DNA of 64,000 nucleotides from Spirosoma endbachense (GCF_010233585.1 NZ_CP045997.1:8173896-8237895); one strand, 5' to 3'. Shown: positions 34,885 through 44,779, counted from the stretch's first letter. Numbers and translations: made by a program. The notes: generated by a model not told the origin, from the sequence alone.

Positions 34885-37656
34885 TTAAAATCTGAAGTTA
34901 TAGGTAACAGACGGTATTGGCTGACCGAAAATGGATAATTTATACCCATTGATGACACCGTTCTCTGATTTGAAATATACCGAGTAGACATTGCGCCGAC
35001 CAGTCAGGTTATAGACGGCAATGGTCCAGGAACTGTGCGCTAATTTTTTGATCTTATGGTTGCCTTCAATATTCATCGCAAAATCGGCCCGATAGTAGTC
35101 GGGAACCCGGTACTGATTTCGCTCGGAGTAGAATAGGCGCTGAGCACCATCAAGCGTGTATTTTGATACCGGTAGCGTAATTGGCCGCCCCGTACTGTAG
35201 GTGAAATTGAGCGATAAACTGAACCGGCGGTTGATTTTGTAATTACCAATCATCGTAACATCGTGCGGCTTGTCGTAATTGCTGGGGTAGTAGGACCCCT
35301 GATTAATGGTTTCGGCGCTGTTTGGGCTATTGGTTCGGAGCAGCGTCCGGGCATAGGTGTAGCTAAGCCAGCCGTTTAATTTGCCCGTTGATTTTTTAAT
35401 CAGAAACTCGATACCATAGGCTTTCCCCTGGGCATTGACTACATCCGTTTCGATGTGGTGATTTAAAAGCAATATTGCACCACTGCGGTAGTCGAGGAGA
35501 TTCTGGATGTTTTTATAGTACACCTCAACGGATGTCTCGATCGTATTTGTTCGATTGTTCCGGTAGAAACCCAGTGCATACTGGTCGCCAATCTGCGGTT
35601 TAATGTTTGGATCGCTCAGTTTCCAGATATCGGTGGGCGAGATAACCGTTGTGTTGGAGAGCATCTGAATGTACTGTCGCATCCGGTTAAAACTGGCCTT
35701 TATGGATGCTGTAGAGGATAAAGCATACCGGAGAGCCAGACGATATTCGGGACCATGGTAGGTTTGAATGGCCTGATTAGTAGCATAAGACACCGTATCG
35801 ATGATCGTATTCTCTGTTCGTGCCTGACCCGGCGCATACTGAAAAACGGACTTTGGCCCCAGGTAGGTGTAGGCCGAATAGCGCAGGCCGCCACTTATGG
35901 ACAACTGATCGGTAATGTCGAACTTATCACCTATGTACACGGCATTCTCCAGCCCCTGTTCGCCGGAAACGAGATCCGGAACAATTAATGACTCGCTACC
36001 CCGTGGCCGGAAGTTGCCGGGAGACAGCTTATAATACGTTGAACTGATTCCGTAATCGACCGCGTGCCGATTGCTTGGGTAATAATTAAAATCAGCCTTA
36101 ACCTGCGATTGATTAATGGCGAAGTCTAACTGATAGGCATTGATCGGATTTTTCTCGCTGTAAACATTGTATTTATAACCACTGTAACTACCCGTAAACA
36201 CACTGTAGAGCTTGTTATTGATAATGTGTTTCCATTTCAGGGTTGCGGTCTGATTCTGATATTGATAGGTCGTATCGCTATTGAGCCGAAACCGATCCTG
36301 ACTCAGGTAGCCCGTTAGGTAAAGTGTGTTTTTTTCGTTGAAATCGTGTGTAACATGCAGGTTCAGATCATAAAACGAAGCCTGACTGTTCTTAAACGAT
36401 GAATTGGGTAGTTGCCGCAATAGCCAGTCGGAGTAGGTTGAGCGACCGCCAATAATGAACGAGGTTTTGTCTTTTAACAACGGACCTTCAAGCGTTAACC
36501 GACCAGTCAGCAGACCAATTCCGCCCGAACCGACCAGCTTTTTTTTGTTTCCATCGCGCGTCTGTACATCCAGCACCGACGACAATCGCCCGCCGAAACG
36601 GGACGGAATTCCGCTTTTATACAACTCGGCGCTTTTAATGATATCGGGGTTGAACGCCGAGAAAAAGCCGAACAGGTGCGATGAGTTGTAGATCGGCGCA
36701 TCGTTATACAGAATGAGATTCTGGTCGGTAGAGCCCCCGCGCACATTCAGCCCGGTTGAACTCTCGCCCACTGATTTTACGCCCGGTAGTGTCAGAATTA
36801 CCCGCAGTAAATCCGCTTCGCCCAGGGCAGTAGGAACCTGACGGATCGTTTTGATGTCGACGCGTTGCTGACCCATCTGCATGCCCGATACATTGACGTC
36901 TTTTTCGGCTTCGATCACGACTTCTTTCAGAGCAATCACATCGTCTTCCATCTCAATATCAAGCTTGCCATCGGCGTAAAGAATTACCCGACGCCGGGTA
37001 TCTTTCTGGCCAATGCTCCGTAGCTTCAGGTCATACCTGCCGCGGGGAAGTGTGATTGAATAATACCCGAACTGATCGGTTACGGTACCGATTCGTGGAT
37101 TCTCGACGTAAATAGCGGCCCCAACGATCGGCTCTCCCGACGAAATGCTGCGTACAGAACCGGCAATGGTAGATCGACCGGGCCGGATTGGATTCGTTCG
37201 TTTGCCGATGTCATAGACTTTGGTCTCTGTTTCGACCCGCTTCGCCTTCCCCAGTCTCAGATAGGCATTCATGGTCGAATCATTTTCCGTACTGCCACTG
37301 CCTCCCCGAAAATAACCAACGGGCAATTCGGTCTGTATCGGTCGATCGAAGGTTATGTAGACGCGCTGGTTCTGATCAATGGCAAAGAAATATTTACTTC
37401 CCTCAAAAAGCTGTCGGAGAATAGCGCGAAGTGGCTGATTCGTAGCCTGTACATTGACAATAAGGCTGTCGATATCGCTGGGATTGTAGAAGAAACAGTA
37501 GGGAGTCTGGCTTTCGATTTGTTTGGCGAACTGCTCAAAGCGGAGATTCGTGAAATCTCCGCTAATTGGTTTATCGGCCTGTTGCTGTGCCGATGCGCTG
37601 ATAAGGCCGCAAAATAGAGTTAGAACGAGCAGGAAAGGGCGGTAAAGTTGAGCCAT
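34885..37656 (-). CDS. TonB-dependent receptor with STN and carboxypeptidase-like domains
   Basis: Outer-membrane receptor of 923 residues. A signal peptide (about 1-23) is followed by an STN domain (about 35-105; FAKQIESQTPYCFFYNPSDI), a carboxypeptidase-D-like beta-sandwich (about 165-245; IVGAAIYVENPRIGTVTDQFG), a plug (about 260-390; LNVRGGSTDQNLILYNDAP) and a 22-strand barrel ending YNFRF. The terminal Phe is typical of outer-membrane proteins. An STN domain often signals through an anti-sigma factor, but none is encoded nearby. It is paralogous to the receptor at 46653-49064. It lies between a 240-residue periplasmic protein (2 bp gap) and DUF4249 (7 bp gap), so the three are one operon. 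Confidence 0.93.
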   Translation of the reverse strand: MAQLYRPFLLVLTLFCGLISASAQQQADKPISGDFTNLRFEQFAKQIESQTPYCFFYNPSDIDSLIVNVQATNQPLRAILRQLFEGSKYFFAIDQNQRVYITFDRPIQTELPVGYFRGGSGSTENDSTMNAYLRLGKAKRVETETKVYDIGKRTNPIRPGRSTIAGSVRSISSGEPIVGAAIYVENPRIGTVTDQFGYYSITLPRGRYDLKLRSIGQKDTRRRVILYADGKLDIEMEDDVIALKEVVIEAEKDVNVSGMQMGQQRVDIKTIRQVPTALGEADLLRVILTLPGVKSVGESSTGLNVRGGSTDQNLILYNDAPIYNSSHLFGFFSAFNPDIIKSAELYKSGIPSRFGGRLSSVLDVQTRDGNKKKLVGSGGIGLLTGRLTLEGPLLKDKTSFIIGGRSTYSDWLLRQLPNSSFKNSQASFYDLNLHVTHDFNEKNTLYLTGYLSQDRFRLNSDTTYQYQNQTATLKWKHIINNKLYSVFTGSYSGYKYNVYSEKNPINAYQLDFAINQSQVKADFNYYPSNRHAVDYGISSTYYKLSPGNFRPRGSESLIVPDLVSGEQGLENAVYIGDKFDITDQLSISGGLRYSAYTYLGPKSVFQYAPGQARTENTIIDTVSYATNQAIQTYHGPEYRLALRYALSSTASIKASFNRMRQYIQMLSNTTVISPTDIWKLSDPNIKPQIGDQYALGFYRNNRTNTIETSVEVYYKNIQNLLDYRSGAILLLNHHIETDVVNAQGKAYGIEFLIKKSTGKLNGWLSYTYARTLLRTNSPNSAETINQGSYYPSNYDKPHDVTMIGNYKINRRFSLSLNFTYSTGRPITLPVSKYTLDGAQRLFYSERNQYRVPDYYRADFAMNIEGNHKIKKLAHSSWTIAVYNLTGRRNVYSVYFKSENGVINGYKLSIFGQPIPSVTYNFRF

Positions 37657-37658
37657 AG

Positions 37659-38381
37659 TTACTGGATAAGTTTTTCATACTGCTCGACAAGAGCCATTAT
37701 AGCCTGCTCGCGCTGTTCGTTGAATTTAATCTTTGACGTACGCAGGTATTTTCTGAGCGGAGCTACCTGATCAGGGAATAAGGCAAGAACGGATCGTTTC
37801 TTTCTGACTTCGTGGTAAATACCATCTTTTAGAATAAAGTACCGGTCTTTGGGCAGGTAATCAGCCTTATAAACCCCACCGGAAATGTCTTCATGGATCG
37901 TCTTGACCCGTTTTGCCAGAAACTGTACGCGTCCTTTATGGATCAATTCGTAAAAACCGGTGCGAACTCCGGTAGCACTATCGCCAACAATTCGGATAAA
38001 CTGATGATTACCCAGCGAAAAAAAGTTGATCTGCTGGCTGTGCGGGCGAATTCGGAATATATTTCCGGGCATGTGAATGGCAAGCTCATCGCGGACGATG
38101 TCATAAAGCATTTGCTCATTCTGGTACTGTAATCCATTGTACGAAATAGCTCCTGATCTTAAGCTATCCGTAGCGAAATAAGGGTGGATTTGTATACGGC
38201 GATCATGCTGAAAGTATTCATGTCCATTATACAGATGGGTTTTCTCTTTCAGTGCTTTTTCGTATAGCTGAACTGCCTGATTTTGGGCCGAAACCAGAAA
38301 TGAGCTATCAGAACTTGCCGTTTGACCAAGCGCATTATTGATAAGGAATAAGAAAAGCAAAAAGAATGACCTATAGTGCAT
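37659..38381 (-). CDS. Secreted protein of unknown function, TonB operon leader gene
   Basis: Protein of 240 residues with a signal peptide (MHYRSFFLLFLFLINNALGQ, cleavage after ALGQ). No known domain was recognised. It includes LYNGHEYFQHDRRIQIHPYF and a basic C-terminal half (YHEVRKKRSVLAL, FNEQREQAIMALVEQYEKLI). It is the first gene of the leftward TonB/DUF4249 operon, 2 bp before the receptor. Similar proteins commonly precede STN-type receptors in Bacteroidota (family recollection), so a role in receptor function is inferred. Confidence 0.8.
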   Translation of the reverse strand: MHYRSFFLLFLFLINNALGQTASSDSSFLVSAQNQAVQLYEKALKEKTHLYNGHEYFQHDRRIQIHPYFATDSLRSGAISYNGLQYQNEQMLYDIVRDELAIHMPGNIFRIRPHSQQINFFSLGNHQFIRIVGDSATGVRTGFYELIHKGRVQFLAKRVKTIHEDISGGVYKADYLPKDRYFILKDGIYHEVRKKRSVLALFPDQVAPLRKYLRTSKIKFNEQREQAIMALVEQYEKLIQ

Positions 38382-38561
38382 AACGTCTGATCCTTGAAAT
38401 CGGGGTAATTCAAGATTTATAATAAGCGCAATCCAGCTTGTCTAGAGGCAATAATTCCGTAACCAGTTGTAACGCACCACACAAAATAACTCGTTCTAAC
38501 AGCCGCCTGCTTTTAGAAAGAGACAAACAATGACTTTTATAACTATCTCAGACTCTATTTT

Positions 38562-39668
38562 TTAATCGATGGGATCATCGCCGGGCTTGATTCGTAACTC
38601 CGGCTTTCGCATGGGGCTATCATCGGGTCGTTCGTCGCCGAGCAAGACACTCCACTGGTAAAACATTTCCGTTCGTTCAAAAATGAGCTTGAGGATGGCA
38701 ATAATAGGTAGCGACAGAAACATACCCGCAATGCCCGCCAGATGACTGCCAATGACCACGCCGACGATGCTACTGAATGCGTTGATTTTGACTTTAGACC
38801 CAACTACGCGAGGACGCAGAATATTCTGATCGACGAAGTGAACGACAATAACCACAACAATCAATTCGATAATGGGCAACAATTCTTCAGAAGAGGCCAG
38901 AATAACGAGTACGCCAATCAGGGTGCCCGCAAAAATTCCGACGTAGGGGATCAGGTTCAGAAACGCCAGAATAATGCCGATCAGCAAGGCGTGAGGAACC
39001 CCCAGGATTTGTAGTATACCGCCCAGAATAACAACAATAAAGGCGATCTGAATCATCAAACCAATCAGATAGCTTTTGATAATTGTTTCGGTCTCATACA
39101 TGGCTTCTTCGACCTGGTCGTGGTTTTGAGGGGGGAACCACAGAAAGACAAATCGAACCAGTAAGTTTTTGTAAAAGAGCAGGAGAAAAACATAAATAGG
39201 CATCAGTCCCAGCAGCATAAAAACCGACGATACCGACACGGCTGCACCACCCAGCAAACCCCCAACCGAGTTCAGGATTTTGGCGTTTTGTTCGTGAAAA
39301 AACTGCAGCTGCTGTTGCGTTGAAAAATGAGTGCGTTCAACCAGCCAGTCACTCAGTTGGTGGATATGAAGCAATATCGTTCGTTTAATCTGCGGGAAAT
39401 CGGCTAATAGCTTACTGATTTGTGATGAAAAGAACCAGATAACGACAACTCCGGATAGCATCATCAGCAGAATGGACAGAATAATAGCTGCCGTTTCCGG
39501 AACACGACGCTGAATCAGAAAGCGATGCACGGGCAGAAGAACGATACTGACAAAAAAAGCGATGATTAATGGCATAATCACCGCTTTCCCGATGATGATC
39601 AGCGCGCCCAGCAGAAATAACCCCAGTAATTCAATTGATCTCCTGACAGTAAGCGGAAGTTGATTCAT
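38562..39668 (-). CDS. AI-2E family transporter (PerM/TqsA-like)
   Basis: Inner-membrane protein of 368 residues with eight predicted membrane segments. Family marks are the N-terminal pair of helices (LGLFLLGALIIIGKAVIMPLI), the soluble insert around 95-150, and the C-terminal motif ILRPRVVGSKVKINAF with GSHLAGIAGMFLSLPI. The family includes the AI-2 exporter TqsA and sodium/proton-linked PerM proteins, so the substrate cannot be fixed. It is monocistronic. Confidence 0.92.
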   Translation of the reverse strand: MNQLPLTVRRSIELLGLFLLGALIIIGKAVIMPLIIAFFVSIVLLPVHRFLIQRRVPETAAIILSILLMMLSGVVVIWFFSSQISKLLADFPQIKRTILLHIHQLSDWLVERTHFSTQQQLQFFHEQNAKILNSVGGLLGGAAVSVSSVFMLLGLMPIYVFLLLFYKNLLVRFVFLWFPPQNHDQVEEAMYETETIIKSYLIGLMIQIAFIVVILGGILQILGVPHALLIGIILAFLNLIPYVGIFAGTLIGVLVILASSEELLPIIELIVVVIVVHFVDQNILRPRVVGSKVKINAFSSIVGVVIGSHLAGIAGMFLSLPIIAILKLIFERTEMFYQWSVLLGDERPDDSPMRKPELRIKPGDDPID

Positions 39669-39831
39669 TGGCTGAGCCGGGTTAGGTGGGAAATGCTGAT
39701 TTGCTTGAAAAATACAGAATCACGCTGGAAAATCACCGGCTTGGCGCTCGAAATTATTTTACTATCTGACTAATCTCTAGTTGATTAAAATTTAAACAGC
39801 CGCTGTAGTACTACTGGACAAACAAAAGAGG

Positions 39832-42426
39832 TTAATCCTGATTTGTTCCGTTTTGCAGCGCGGTATGAATTGCCGGTAATCCGGCTTCGACAACGGTGAT
39901 GTATTGCTCAAGCAAGGGAGCTACGGCTGTAATATCTTTATCGGCTTTTACCAGTGCTTCAATTTTTAAATTCAGCTCCGTTGCCTCTTCTAATCCCATC
40001 ATCATGGCGGGTGCTTTCTGCGTATGGAGCGTACGGCCAATCGCTTTCACATCGCCATCGCTCAGTGCCTGCTGCAACTGCTTAATTTCATCCGGGGTTT
40101 TATCAAGGTATATTTCCAGCAGTTCCATCGCTAATTCGGCATCATTCCCTACTGAGTTTAGTAACGGCTCGACTGAGAATGAGGTTGAATCGATTGAATG
40201 GACAGGGCGCGAAGTCTCCACTACCGGTGCCTGTTCGCCATTCGGGAACCCATAATGCTGAATCATCCGCTGTAAATCCTCCATCTGGAAGGGTTTAGGC
40301 AGAAAATCGTTCATCCCCGCCTGCAAACATTGTTCGCGTTCGCTCGCAAGTGCGTGGGCTGTCATGGCAATGATCGGGATATTACTTTGCAGGGTAGTTC
40401 GAATATGACGAGTGGTTTGATAACCGTCCATCACGGGCATCTGAATATCCATCAGGATCAGATCGAAAGACTCTTTTTGCAGCATATCGAGTGCCTGTTG
40501 ACCATTTTCAGCCAGTTCGGCCTTGTAGCCTAAACGTTTGATTACCTGTAAGACCAATTTCTGATTCATCAGATTGTCTTCTACGGCCAGAATGGTCAGT
40601 GATTTTTTTACCGCATTGGTTTTGGTTAAATCTGGATCAATGCCCTTGCGAACTGATTCTGGTGCGATCTGGTAAGGAATTTCCAGTGTAAATTCGGAGC
40701 CTTTACCCGGTTTGCTCGTTACGGTAATCCAGCCCCCCTGAATTTGTGTGAGCGACTTGACAATATTAAGTCCCAGACCTGTACCGCCGTAGTAGCGGGT
40801 GGTAAAATTGCTGGCCTGCCGGAATCGCTCGAAGATATGGGGAAGCGCATCAGCCTCGATACCAATGCCCGTGTCTGTTACTTTAAACTGTACGCGTACT
40901 GATTGCTCCGTTTCTTCCTGCCTGGTAATTTGAGCCGTTATGGAACCTTCTTTGGTAAACTTGATGGCATTACTGAGTAGATTAAGCAGAATTTGAGTGA
41001 GTCGGGTTGGGTCGCCCAGTACCAGAGGAGGCAAGGTTGGATCTACATCGAAGACCAGTTTCAGATTTTTATCCGCTGCCGTCGGTTGAAGCATCGTTTG
41101 AAGCGAGGCCACCAGCGAACGAATGCTAAACGGAATTGACTCCATCTGAATCATACCCGCTTCAATCTTGGAAATATCCAGAATGTCATTGACAATCGTC
41201 AGTAGATTTTTTCCCGCCGTCTGAACCAGTTTTACAAATTCGGCCTGTTCCTCATTCAAGGGTGTCACTTCCAGCAGGTTCGAAAAACCAATCACCGCAT
41301 TTAATGGTGTGCGGATCTCGTGACTCATATTGGCCAGAAAGTTCTCCTTGATCCGGGCGGCCTGTTCGGCCAGTTCTTTGGCTTCCTGCAAACGGAGCTG
41401 CGATTGAACCCGATCACTAATGTCGATGCTGGAGGAGACTACATATTGCAGCATACCCTCCGCATCGTAAACCGGGCTCGATGAACTCAGGATTTGAATG
41501 GCCTTATCACCAATCCGAACTTCGATGTCGTCTACCTGCGATGTTTCCCCCTTCATTGCCCGAAAAGCAGGCCGTTTTTCGGTAGGATACGGATTGCCAT
41601 TGGGAAACTGGTAAATGGTAATCTGTTTTAAAATATCAGCGTATGTATTGAGTTTCGTAATTGCTTCGAACATGGTAGCTGCAGCCTGATTGGCATAGTA
41701 CAGATCCCCATCTTTATTGACAACCACAATTGAGACGGGTACCGCTTCCAGAAACCGTTTAAGCTGCTGTTCATTCTGAGCAAGCTGCCGATTTAGGCGC
41801 GTTGCGTTATTAAGGGTTTTTAGTAGCCGAAAAATGGCCCATAGAATGATCGCTAGTGCTGCAACGGCACCTGCAATGCTGCTTCGGGTGGCATAGGTAG
41901 CCGATTGCTCACTGGCAGTTGCCCTTACCGTCAGCAGTTCGTTCTCTACGGCTTCTATTGTTTTTAACTGGTGGAACAATTGGTCGCTGAAGCCCATGAA
42001 TGTTCGCACAGAATCAAGGCGAGCCAATCCCTCCTGGGGTGATCGCTTGGTGAACAATATGTTACCATGAGCTAATTTTTGTTCGAAAAGCTGACTGATC
42101 GTTCGCAGCCGCTGTTGTTGAGCGGGATTGTCGACAGTGAGCGCGGCTATATTTTTTAGAAACCCCGCCATTTGCCTGACATTCCGATCGTAATCTGCCT
42201 TAAAGAAAGGATTATTCTGACTAAGCAGATAGCCCCGCAGATCATTATCCAAATTGGTTAAATGCGCCTGGATCTGCTGCGTTTTCTGCAATACCAGATG
42301 CGTATGAATGAGCAGACGATTCTGGCTGACCATGCGCTCTGTTGTGCGGTGGGCATTTATACCAATGAGTATTGGAATTAATAAGCCAACGGCCAGTATC
42401 CAGCCAATACGTGTAGTAAAATTCAT
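39832..42426 (-). CDS. Hybrid histidine kinase (CHASE3-like, PAS, HisKA, receiver, HPt)
   Basis: Protein of 864 residues. It has a membrane segment (about 8-25), a CHASE3-like periplasmic four-helix domain (about 35-180), a second segment (about 182-203), a PAS domain (about 225-340; YYANQAAATMFEA), HisKA with His369 in NMSHEIRTPLN, an ATPase domain (LLSNAIKFTKEG, GGTGLGLNIVKSL), a receiver with Asp660 in LILMDIQMPVMDG, and a C-terminal HPt domain. The HPt box reads LHTQKAP rather than the usual HxLKGxx, but its phospho-accepting His (801) is kept. The three phosphorelay modules are in one chain, and no response regulator gene is adjacent. It is monocistronic. Confidence 0.94.
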   Translation of the reverse strand: MNFTTRIGWILAVGLLIPILIGINAHRTTERMVSQNRLLIHTHLVLQKTQQIQAHLTNLDNDLRGYLLSQNNPFFKADYDRNVRQMAGFLKNIAALTVDNPAQQQRLRTISQLFEQKLAHGNILFTKRSPQEGLARLDSVRTFMGFSDQLFHQLKTIEAVENELLTVRATASEQSATYATRSSIAGAVAALAIILWAIFRLLKTLNNATRLNRQLAQNEQQLKRFLEAVPVSIVVVNKDGDLYYANQAAATMFEAITKLNTYADILKQITIYQFPNGNPYPTEKRPAFRAMKGETSQVDDIEVRIGDKAIQILSSSSPVYDAEGMLQYVVSSSIDISDRVQSQLRLQEAKELAEQAARIKENFLANMSHEIRTPLNAVIGFSNLLEVTPLNEEQAEFVKLVQTAGKNLLTIVNDILDISKIEAGMIQMESIPFSIRSLVASLQTMLQPTAADKNLKLVFDVDPTLPPLVLGDPTRLTQILLNLLSNAIKFTKEGSITAQITRQEETEQSVRVQFKVTDTGIGIEADALPHIFERFRQASNFTTRYYGGTGLGLNIVKSLTQIQGGWITVTSKPGKGSEFTLEIPYQIAPESVRKGIDPDLTKTNAVKKSLTILAVEDNLMNQKLVLQVIKRLGYKAELAENGQQALDMLQKESFDLILMDIQMPVMDGYQTTRHIRTTLQSNIPIIAMTAHALASEREQCLQAGMNDFLPKPFQMEDLQRMIQHYGFPNGEQAPVVETSRPVHSIDSTSFSVEPLLNSVGNDAELAMELLEIYLDKTPDEIKQLQQALSDGDVKAIGRTLHTQKAPAMMMGLEEATELNLKIEALVKADKDITAVAPLLEQYITVVEAGLPAIHTALQNGTNQD

Positions 42427-42797
42427 AGAATCGAAGCCAGACTACTATAGAGGTAGGCAGAGAATTTGTAGGATAAATAGAGTTCAACCTTCAGGCTGAC
42501 GTACATGAAAACAGATTCAGTATGCCAGACATAAGATCGGGTAAAATCATACAAATGATATAAATGTAAAAATAAATAAATAATAAGTTCTTCTAATGAG
42601 CTAGTAGATAAACATTTTTTGTTCCCAGGCTATCTTTCCCAAGCCGACTGCCAGGTCTATACGCTGAGCCTGGCGGCTTAATTAGTAATCAGCTAATACC
42701 GACTTCGACAACTATCAATGGCATACTTCCCGTGAATCGATTGCAAAAAGGTAGGCTTCGGGTCTGTAATAAAGTCGCTTTTTCGTTTCTTTGCTGA
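42427..42797. other. 371-bp divergent intergenic region
   Basis: It lies between the hybrid kinase and thyA. It is AT-rich at 42540-42620. I see no RNA, repeat or conserved promoter. TTTCTTTG (42786-42793) is one base from the TAnnTTTG consensus but sits 4 bp from the thyA ATG, too close to be trusted. Confidence 0.6.
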
Positions 42798-43592
42798 ATG
42801 CAACAATACCACGATCTACTGCGCCATGTTCTCGCTAATGGCACCCGCAAAACCGATCGCACCGGCACCGGCACCATCAGTGTATTCGGTTATCAGATGC
42901 GTTTCAATCTGCAGGCGGGCTTTCCGTTACTGACTACTAAAAAGGTTCATACGAAGTCAATTATACATGAACTACTGTGGTTCATCAAAGGAGATACCAA
43001 TATTAAATACCTGAAAGACAACGGAGTTTCGATCTGGGATGAGTGGGCCGACGAGAACGGCGATCTGGGGCCGGTTTATGGTCGTCAATGGCGAAGCTGG
43101 GCGGCTACCGATGGGCGTACGATCGATCAGCTGAGCGATGTTTTGAAGCAGTTGAAAAATTCGCCCGATTCGCGCCGGATGATCGTATCGGCCTGGAATC
43201 CAGCGGATGTGCCAGGAATGGCCTTGCCGCCCTGTCATGCTTTATTTCAGTTTTATGTGGCCGATGGCAAGCTATCCTGCCAGCTTTATCAGCGTAGCGC
43301 CGATGTTTTTCTGGGCGTTCCATTCAATATTGCGTCTTATGCATTATTGACAATGATGATTGCTCAGGAATGTGGTCTGGAACCATATGAGTTTATCTGG
43401 ACTGGTGGCGATACGCATCTCTATCTAAATCACCTGGATCAGGTCGAAACGCAGCTATCCCGCGAACCACGCCCATTGCCAACCATGCGCCTGAATCCTG
43501 CCGTGAAATCGGTATTTGACTTTACATACGAGGATTTTACACTGGAGAATTACAACCCATATCCGGCCATTAAAGCGCCAGTAGCCGTTTAG
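42798..43592 (+). CDS. thyA: Thymidylate synthase
   Basis: Makes dTMP from dUMP with methylene-tetrahydrofolate as methyl donor, in the cytoplasm. It has 264 residues, the same length as the E. coli enzyme. The nucleophile is Cys146 in [12 protein letters not shown]. Other signatures are [15 protein letters not shown] near the start, the [20 protein letters not shown] dUMP site, and GDTHLYLNH. It ends AVKAPVAV-like (IKAPVAV), as usual. It is followed 10 bp later by a pentapeptide-repeat gene, so they are likely co-transcribed. Confidence 0.98.
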   Translation: MQQYHDLLRHVLANGTRKTDRTGTGTISVFGYQMRFNLQAGFPLLTTKKVHTKSIIHELLWFIKGDTNIKYLKDNGVSIWDEWADENGDLGPVYGRQWRSWAATDGRTIDQLSDVLKQLKNSPDSRRMIVSAWNPADVPGMALPPCHALFQFYVADGKLSCQLYQRSADVFLGVPFNIASYALLTMMIAQECGLEPYEFIWTGGDTHLYLNHLDQVETQLSREPRPLPTMRLNPAVKSVFDFTYEDFTLENYNPYPAIKAPVAV

Positions 43593-43602
43593 GTAGCGAG
43601 CA

Positions 43603-44169
43603 ATGGAATACTATAATCAGGTCTTTGACCTACAGAGTAAAGCCCCCGCGCAATGGATTGGTCAGGAATTTGAACAATGCATATTCAGTAAACTCGATTT
43701 AGCCCAAATGGAATTTACTGGGTCGAATTTTGTCAATTGTCGTTTCGAAGACTGCAATCTAACCAGAATAGCGCTACGGAATACGAAGCTCTACGATGTT
43801 CGTTTTATCAACTGCAAACTAGCTCATGTTGATTTTGGGCAGTGCAATGCGTTTGGATTCCACGTCGATTTTCAGGAGTGCCGACTTGATTATACCGCTT
43901 TCATTAACCGTAAGCTGAAAAAAGCTCATTTTATAGACTGCTCTCTGAAAGAAGCGCATTTTCTGAAATGCGAGCTGGTCGGAACACTATTTAAACAGTG
44001 TGACCTGGAACTGGCCCGATTCGAAGAAAACAATCTGGCTCAGGTAGACTTCTCGACTTCATACAATCTGGAGTTGAATCCAGATGACAATAAATTGAAA
44101 AAAGCCCGGTTCTCGCTGGATAATTTGCCCGGCCTTTTGACGAAATACGATCTTGTAATCAATCAATGA
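43603..44169 (+). CDS. Pentapeptide-repeat protein
   Basis: Protein of 188 residues made almost wholly of pentapeptide repeats (for example FVNCRFEDCNLTR, FINCKLAHVDF, FIDCSLKEAHF), which form a right-handed four-sided helix. Repeats of this kind occur in Qnr and McbG proteins that shield DNA gyrase, and in many others without known role. A gap around residues 125-135 (AFINRKLKKA) is normal in Qnr-like folds. It sits 10 bp behind thyA. A Qnr-like function is only a possibility. Confidence 0.9.
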   Translation: MEYYNQVFDLQSKAPAQWIGQEFEQCIFSKLDLAQMEFTGSNFVNCRFEDCNLTRIALRNTKLYDVRFINCKLAHVDFGQCNAFGFHVDFQECRLDYTAFINRKLKKAHFIDCSLKEAHFLKCELVGTLFKQCDLELARFEENNLAQVDFSTSYNLELNPDDNKLKKARFSLDNLPGLLTKYDLVINQ

Positions 44170-44219
44170 GTTTTCCAGCCGGAGGCAATCGTTTATGCTG
44201 AATCCGGCCGGAAAACTCA
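44167..44219. terminator. Bidirectional hairpin between convergent genes
   Basis: TGAGTTTTCCAGCCGGA (44167-44183) pairs with TCCGGCCGGAAAACTCA (44203-44219) with one mismatch. The left arm begins at the pentapeptide-gene stop codon. No long T-run is present, so it is probably a weak terminator or 3'-end stabiliser for both transcripts. Confidence 0.7.
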
Positions 44220-44228
44220 CTAGCTGGT

Positions 44229-44540
44229 TCATCGTTGTTGACTCGTTAGCTTCTGGTATTCCCGTTCGATCATGTCTTTTTCGCTACCACCCCGGTAAAC
44301 ACCAAAGTAATGCGAAGCCAGCCCAATACCCCAGCCGAGTGTAGGGAAGATTGGCCAGGGAAAAATGAATCCCCAATGGCTTGGTGAACGAAACGCAAAT
44401 GATATAATGGCCCAGATAATCCAGAGTGTACTATTGACAAGTAAATAAGAACGTAAGTGCATCCGAAAGCCAACGCGGGCTTTGGCCTGTTTCCATAAAT
44501 AGGGGTCGCGGTCAGCAGGTTTTTGATCAGTAGATTCCAT
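44229..44540 (-). CDS. 2TM-domain membrane protein
   Basis: Small inner-membrane protein of 103 residues matching the 2TM domain (PF13239). It has two helices, about 32-50 (LLVNSTLWIIWAIISFAF) and 58-80, with a basic N-terminus (KQAKARVGFRMHLRSY) and an acidic-basic tail (MIEREYQKL). In Bacteroidota this domain is also found attached to LytTR regulators. Function unknown. It is divergent from polX. Confidence 0.85.
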   Translation of the reverse strand: MESTDQKPADRDPYLWKQAKARVGFRMHLRSYLLVNSTLWIIWAIISFAFRSPSHWGFIFPWPIFPTLGWGIGLASHYFGVYRGGSEKDMIEREYQKLTSQQR

Positions 44541-44587
44541 GATAAGTTGATAAGGTTGCTTTGTGAGGAAAACGATTTGTGTTGGTT

Positions 44588-44688
44588 TTAAAACGTTTTG
44601 ACCTGGAGCCGTGCCACCGCAGCCGCAGACGGTGGTTTATTAATCGTCATCAGGAACCGTGGCACGGCTCCAGGTCAAAACGTTTTAA
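44588..44688 (-). repeat. Interspersed hairpin repeat, copy A
   Basis: Left arm 44588-44617 and right arm 44659-44688 are perfect 30-bp reverse complements, with a 41-nt loop. The region 44621-44672, read on the minus strand, matches copy B (55412-55463) at 50 of 52 positions; shared blocks include GGAGCCGTGCCACGGTTC and TGATGACGATTAATAAACC. The outer arm (TTAAAACGTTTTGACC) is not shared with copy B. It lies between the divergent 2TM and polX genes. Confidence 0.9.
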
Positions 44689-44779
44689 GTTTATGTAGTA
44701 AAGATAGACTGACCCTTTTCTGCGTTATCAGTCAAATCTGACCAATTGCCTAACTTGCGGAGTGAATCTCTTTATTGCT

